NCBI RefSeq assembly: GCF_000447755.1
Contig: NZ_AUNE01000045.1
Span: 182,902 to 246,901 of the forward strand
Source of the DNA: Bacteriovorax sp. BSW11_IV
GTDB taxonomy: Bacteria; Bdellovibrionota; Bacteriovoracia; Bacteriovoracales; Bacteriovoracaceae
Reading direction: 5' to 3'
DNA length: 64,000 nt
Shown: positions 62,801-64,000 of the stretch, piece after piece
How the letters are laid out: every line of letters starts with the position of its first letter
Position numbering within the stretch: the stretch's first letter is position 1
Notes under the pieces: generated by a model
What the model was told of the DNA's origin: nothing
Seen by the model: the letters and a program-made list of their open reading frames with translations, nothing else
Databases searched by the model: none
Made by a program: the position numbers and the translations under genes

Positions 62801-64000
62801 GGAATGGAAGATTTTGGTTTAACTGATGTAGGATCAACAGATGAAGTCTCTGTTTCATGGGGATGGGCAGCTTTTGAGGCCATTAGTGTTATCCCTCTAT
62901 TAGGAACAGTTGGACGCTCGATTAAAATGGGATCAAGCTTATTAAAAGTTTCTTCGAAATCAGTTGCTGGAAATCAGCATTTATCTAAACTTGCTCAAAA
63001 AGAATTACTTAGAGAGTCAGGTGGAACTGTAACTGAAGAAATTCAAACTGATTTTGCTCGCCAGGTTCTTGGTTTTAAAAAATCTGAGCTTTTACCAGAG
63101 TTGGAAAGAGTAGCGAATGAAAAACAAGCTGCCGAACTTGTCGATAAGATTAGAAATCTACGTTCACTCCAATCACAAGGGTTAATCTCTAAAGGTGATT
63201 TGGAAGAGGCAATCGTCCGCATTAGAAAAGAACTAGCTAAAAATAGTGATGATATTGCTCAAAACCTATACCGTTACAACGCTGATGAAATTGTTGATCT
63301 GTCACACACCGCAATTAATGATCAAACAGTTAAAGTTGTAGCGAAGTATTTTAATGATAATACAAGAGAGTTCTTAACTTTCTTAAAATCATACGATCAA
63401 AGATTGTTCTCTGATTCATCAAAGCTTGCACTTTTTAGAATGAAGAATATGAAGATGAAAAATGGAACATATACAAGTAAGATCTTAAATTTCTTCCGTG
63501 AAATGCGTTATGGTCACATGGGTCGTCATGCCACTAAAGTAAAGAAAATGATTAAGGAATTAAAGAAGAATCCTGACATCAATCTTTCAAAGTATATTGA
63601 AGAGAATATTGATGAGCTAACAGATTTCTTTGTAGATGTTTCATCAAGAAAAAGAGAATGGCCATATATGATGTTCTTGCAAGGTGGCCCACACATTGGT
63701 GGATTACTTTCAGGAAAAAGAGCTTCGTTCCAATTTCTTGCCGATGGTATCATCATGAGAAAATTCTTCAACGCAAGAGCTAGACTTGTTCTTGAATCAA
63801 CGAAGAAAGAGGCCCGTGATATTTTAGGACTTGCTCCAAATGTTAGAGCAGATAGAGCTGTTGAAGTCGTTCGCGCTTTCAATGAATCAGTGGCATCGGC
63901 AGCATTGAAGATGCCGCAAAAAGAAGCGATAGCACTAGCTGAAGCTTATGGTAAATTACAAAAAGAAGTTTCCCAGGAAATCCTAAATGGAAACTATAAT
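59876..64000 (+). CDS. giant exported protein, 3' truncated by window edge, family unknown
   Basis: A frame beginning at ATG 59876 (SD GGGGGAG) stays open for all 1375 codons up to the right edge; I checked codons at several points along it. It begins with a signal peptide (LLTFIIVYTCSLQMAFAG, cut near residue 24). Residues 25 to about 890 are charged, mostly helical and soluble-looking. A hydrophobic Gly/Ala/Cys-rich double segment follows at about 907-955 (VGIGAPLLAISVVLLSGT, then ATGGLCAAFVLGAGTAGVG), then AFEAISVIPLLGTVGRSIKMGSSLLK near residues 998-1023. That last stretch resembles the hydrophobic pre-toxin linkers of polymorphic toxins, a weak similarity. Residues after about 1100 are helical again. 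The C-terminus and any toxin or enzyme domain are outside the window. Confidence 0.8.
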   Translation, partial: MYKKVKKLLTFIIVYTCSLQMAFAGINFRSPSSTSQADLDLFVKRVENYKKTIKGYEKPNDCKEEEARPDFDFSGSFENIISSDGVSDEAFFSEMKKRHQLSCDAKSKNEDPKAAVAKQSCQKEKVKGLIDALVEVVNKDEAKLVRFNSSYNSQIAEAKRYAENIKEILASDLDEDQKKTFLFSYIHNVLLPLRDLVAFMRVYNNSIVPAKIFKGLYPIIDADLIESEEDLQKLKLGIDPYKDPVHFIVSNNGDEVTIAFDEYKMVERDISVLMMAPTAKSYFQALRWMTIQMMLTQVKNYDVLLGKADDLILVPKACQQKVENGSLPATVEIKINEKIKDNYAEALVANLGYIDSEYGQFFREYYIENANSDAVIDGHSGLVPFEEYQLAKQYTQKKERGIFTPVLDDITHFEKIITLKMQAAADRLKTKEEAELFSKIVSAPKETEYYEVVVNGEKELIQPYSMNLSPYMAELMQRKGTLDVSEIIPSDVARAMEKRKVKISFPSFNTNSFWRNWALRKLAEKLAILEKGSKEYGTITFALTNFCGIGYGMKYMNPVCMSSKNKIDALKEMLNSVVSQEEGYLPVRRLKEEELDKVYAMYALVWTTLRDKTSMFPEANTNEKEFLLSQLEANNPWARVRLSYLLAEYELSGFVRDMLKGENYYSCLWRSVATNFGNIKAAAKKVGINKTLIPFYGDNLLSKDEKEYVWNKIIEEKNKETEQILSSRNSKEEFFSIFENLSYETALGANDVEKFTRTHLDENLSEKTWEEINTVLSTVEAERIQQLGDIFKAKGDLSKQEELFASYAKDFGVASQYDVKDDFLALENAIKKPIYLELVSKAAQMKKNSLLNQMTKLCVTDLNDHEQLKRFFYGTAKVQGRLNSMLGLPSVPAEVSEQIDKWTTADTIDLTVGIGAPLLAISVVLLSGTCIAATGGLCAAFVLGAGTAGVGLQSWLATREYGKFQRSKDHVAFVQGMEDFGLTDVGSTDEVSVSWGWAAFEAISVIPLLGTVGRSIKMGSSLLKVSSKSVAGNQHLSKLAQKELLRESGGTVTEEIQTDFARQVLGFKKSELLPELERVANEKQAAELVDKIRNLRSLQSQGLISKGDLEEAIVRIRKELAKNSDDIAQNLYRYNADEIVDLSHTAINDQTVKVVAKYFNDNTREFLTFLKSYDQRLFSDSSKLALFRMKNMKMKNGTYTSKILNFFREMRYGHMGRHATKVKKMIKELKKNPDINLSKYIEENIDELTDFFVDVSSRKREWPYMMFLQGGPHIGGLLSGKRASFQFLADGIIMRKFFNARARLVLESTKKEARDILGLAPNVRADRAVEVVRAFNESVASAALKMPQKEAIALAEAYGKLQKEVSQEILNGNYN

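Noticed and set aside
1..64000. CRISPR arrays, insertion sequences, tRNA or rRNA genes
   Set aside because: No regularly spaced direct repeats, transposase-like proteins, or tRNA/rRNA sequence patterns were seen in any gap.

Overview
The window is an AT-rich (about 38% GC by eye), densely coded stretch of a Gram-negative, motile bacterial chromosome. The gene content (Sec pathway, MreC/MreD/PBP2/RodA elongation machinery, a flagellar operon preceded by two NtrC-type regulators, a VKOR-DsbA fusion, HD-GYP and MCP signalling, many small exported proteins of unknown function) and the base composition fit the Bdellovibrionota, most likely a Bacteriovorax/Halobacteriovorax-type predator. That assignment is an inference; no 16S rRNA or other marker is in the window. 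I see no tRNA, rRNA, CRISPR array, transposase or prophage.

Layout. 2-16331 (+) is a flagellar block: a sigma-54 activator cut by the left edge, an AMIN/TPR-like exported protein, an NtrC-like AAA+ protein lacking the GAFTGA loop, then flgB-flgC-fliE-fliF-fliG-fliH-fliI-fliJ-motE-like-fliK-flgD-(flagellar operon protein)-flgE, ended by a perfect bidirectional terminator. 16423-18166 (-) holds a ferredoxin and a PpiD/SurA-like foldase. 18295-22787 (+) is mreC-mreD-mrdA-rodA with overlapping junctions; mreB is not adjacent. 22928-29538 holds exported unknowns, a MarR regulator, a rhodanese-like protein without its cysteine, a membrane/exported unknown pair, an HD phosphohydrolase, a glutaredoxin and a histone-H1-like protein with an acidic tail.

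29647-32298 (-) is an orphan TadE/G-like giant. The 326-base gap after it carries a promoter, several hairpins and an intrinsic terminator, and is the best candidate for a new structured RNA. 32634-43386 is mixed housekeeping: ssb, HD-GYP, secG, a gap-pgk-tpiA glycolytic operon, an AstE/AspA-type hydrolase, a GHSLGG serine hydrolase and small secreted proteins. 43415-51235 (-) is one long probable operon: FlhG/MinD-like ATPase, degenerate J-domain/RodZ-type HTH protein, rluD, pgeF, VKOR-DsbA, tatD, an MFS transporter and a MATE transporter. 51416-59702 holds a CTP-dependent lipid kinase family protein, a Lon N-domain protein, manA, a lipoprotein, a large MCP, a DUF5522 protein and an acyl-CoA ligase. 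From 59876 to the right edge runs a single uninterrupted exported protein of more than 1370 residues that is not recognisable to me.

Main points for follow-up: the structured RNA at 32388-32572, a second orphan terminator and possible RNA at 57769-58022, the giant exported protein at the right edge, the GAFTGA-less regulator inside the flagellar block, the bipolar H1-like protein with its palindrome-containing promoter, and an apparent genome-wide excess of the palindrome GGCC. Many start codons were reassigned here from Shine-Dalgarno (SD) position; these are stated per gene.
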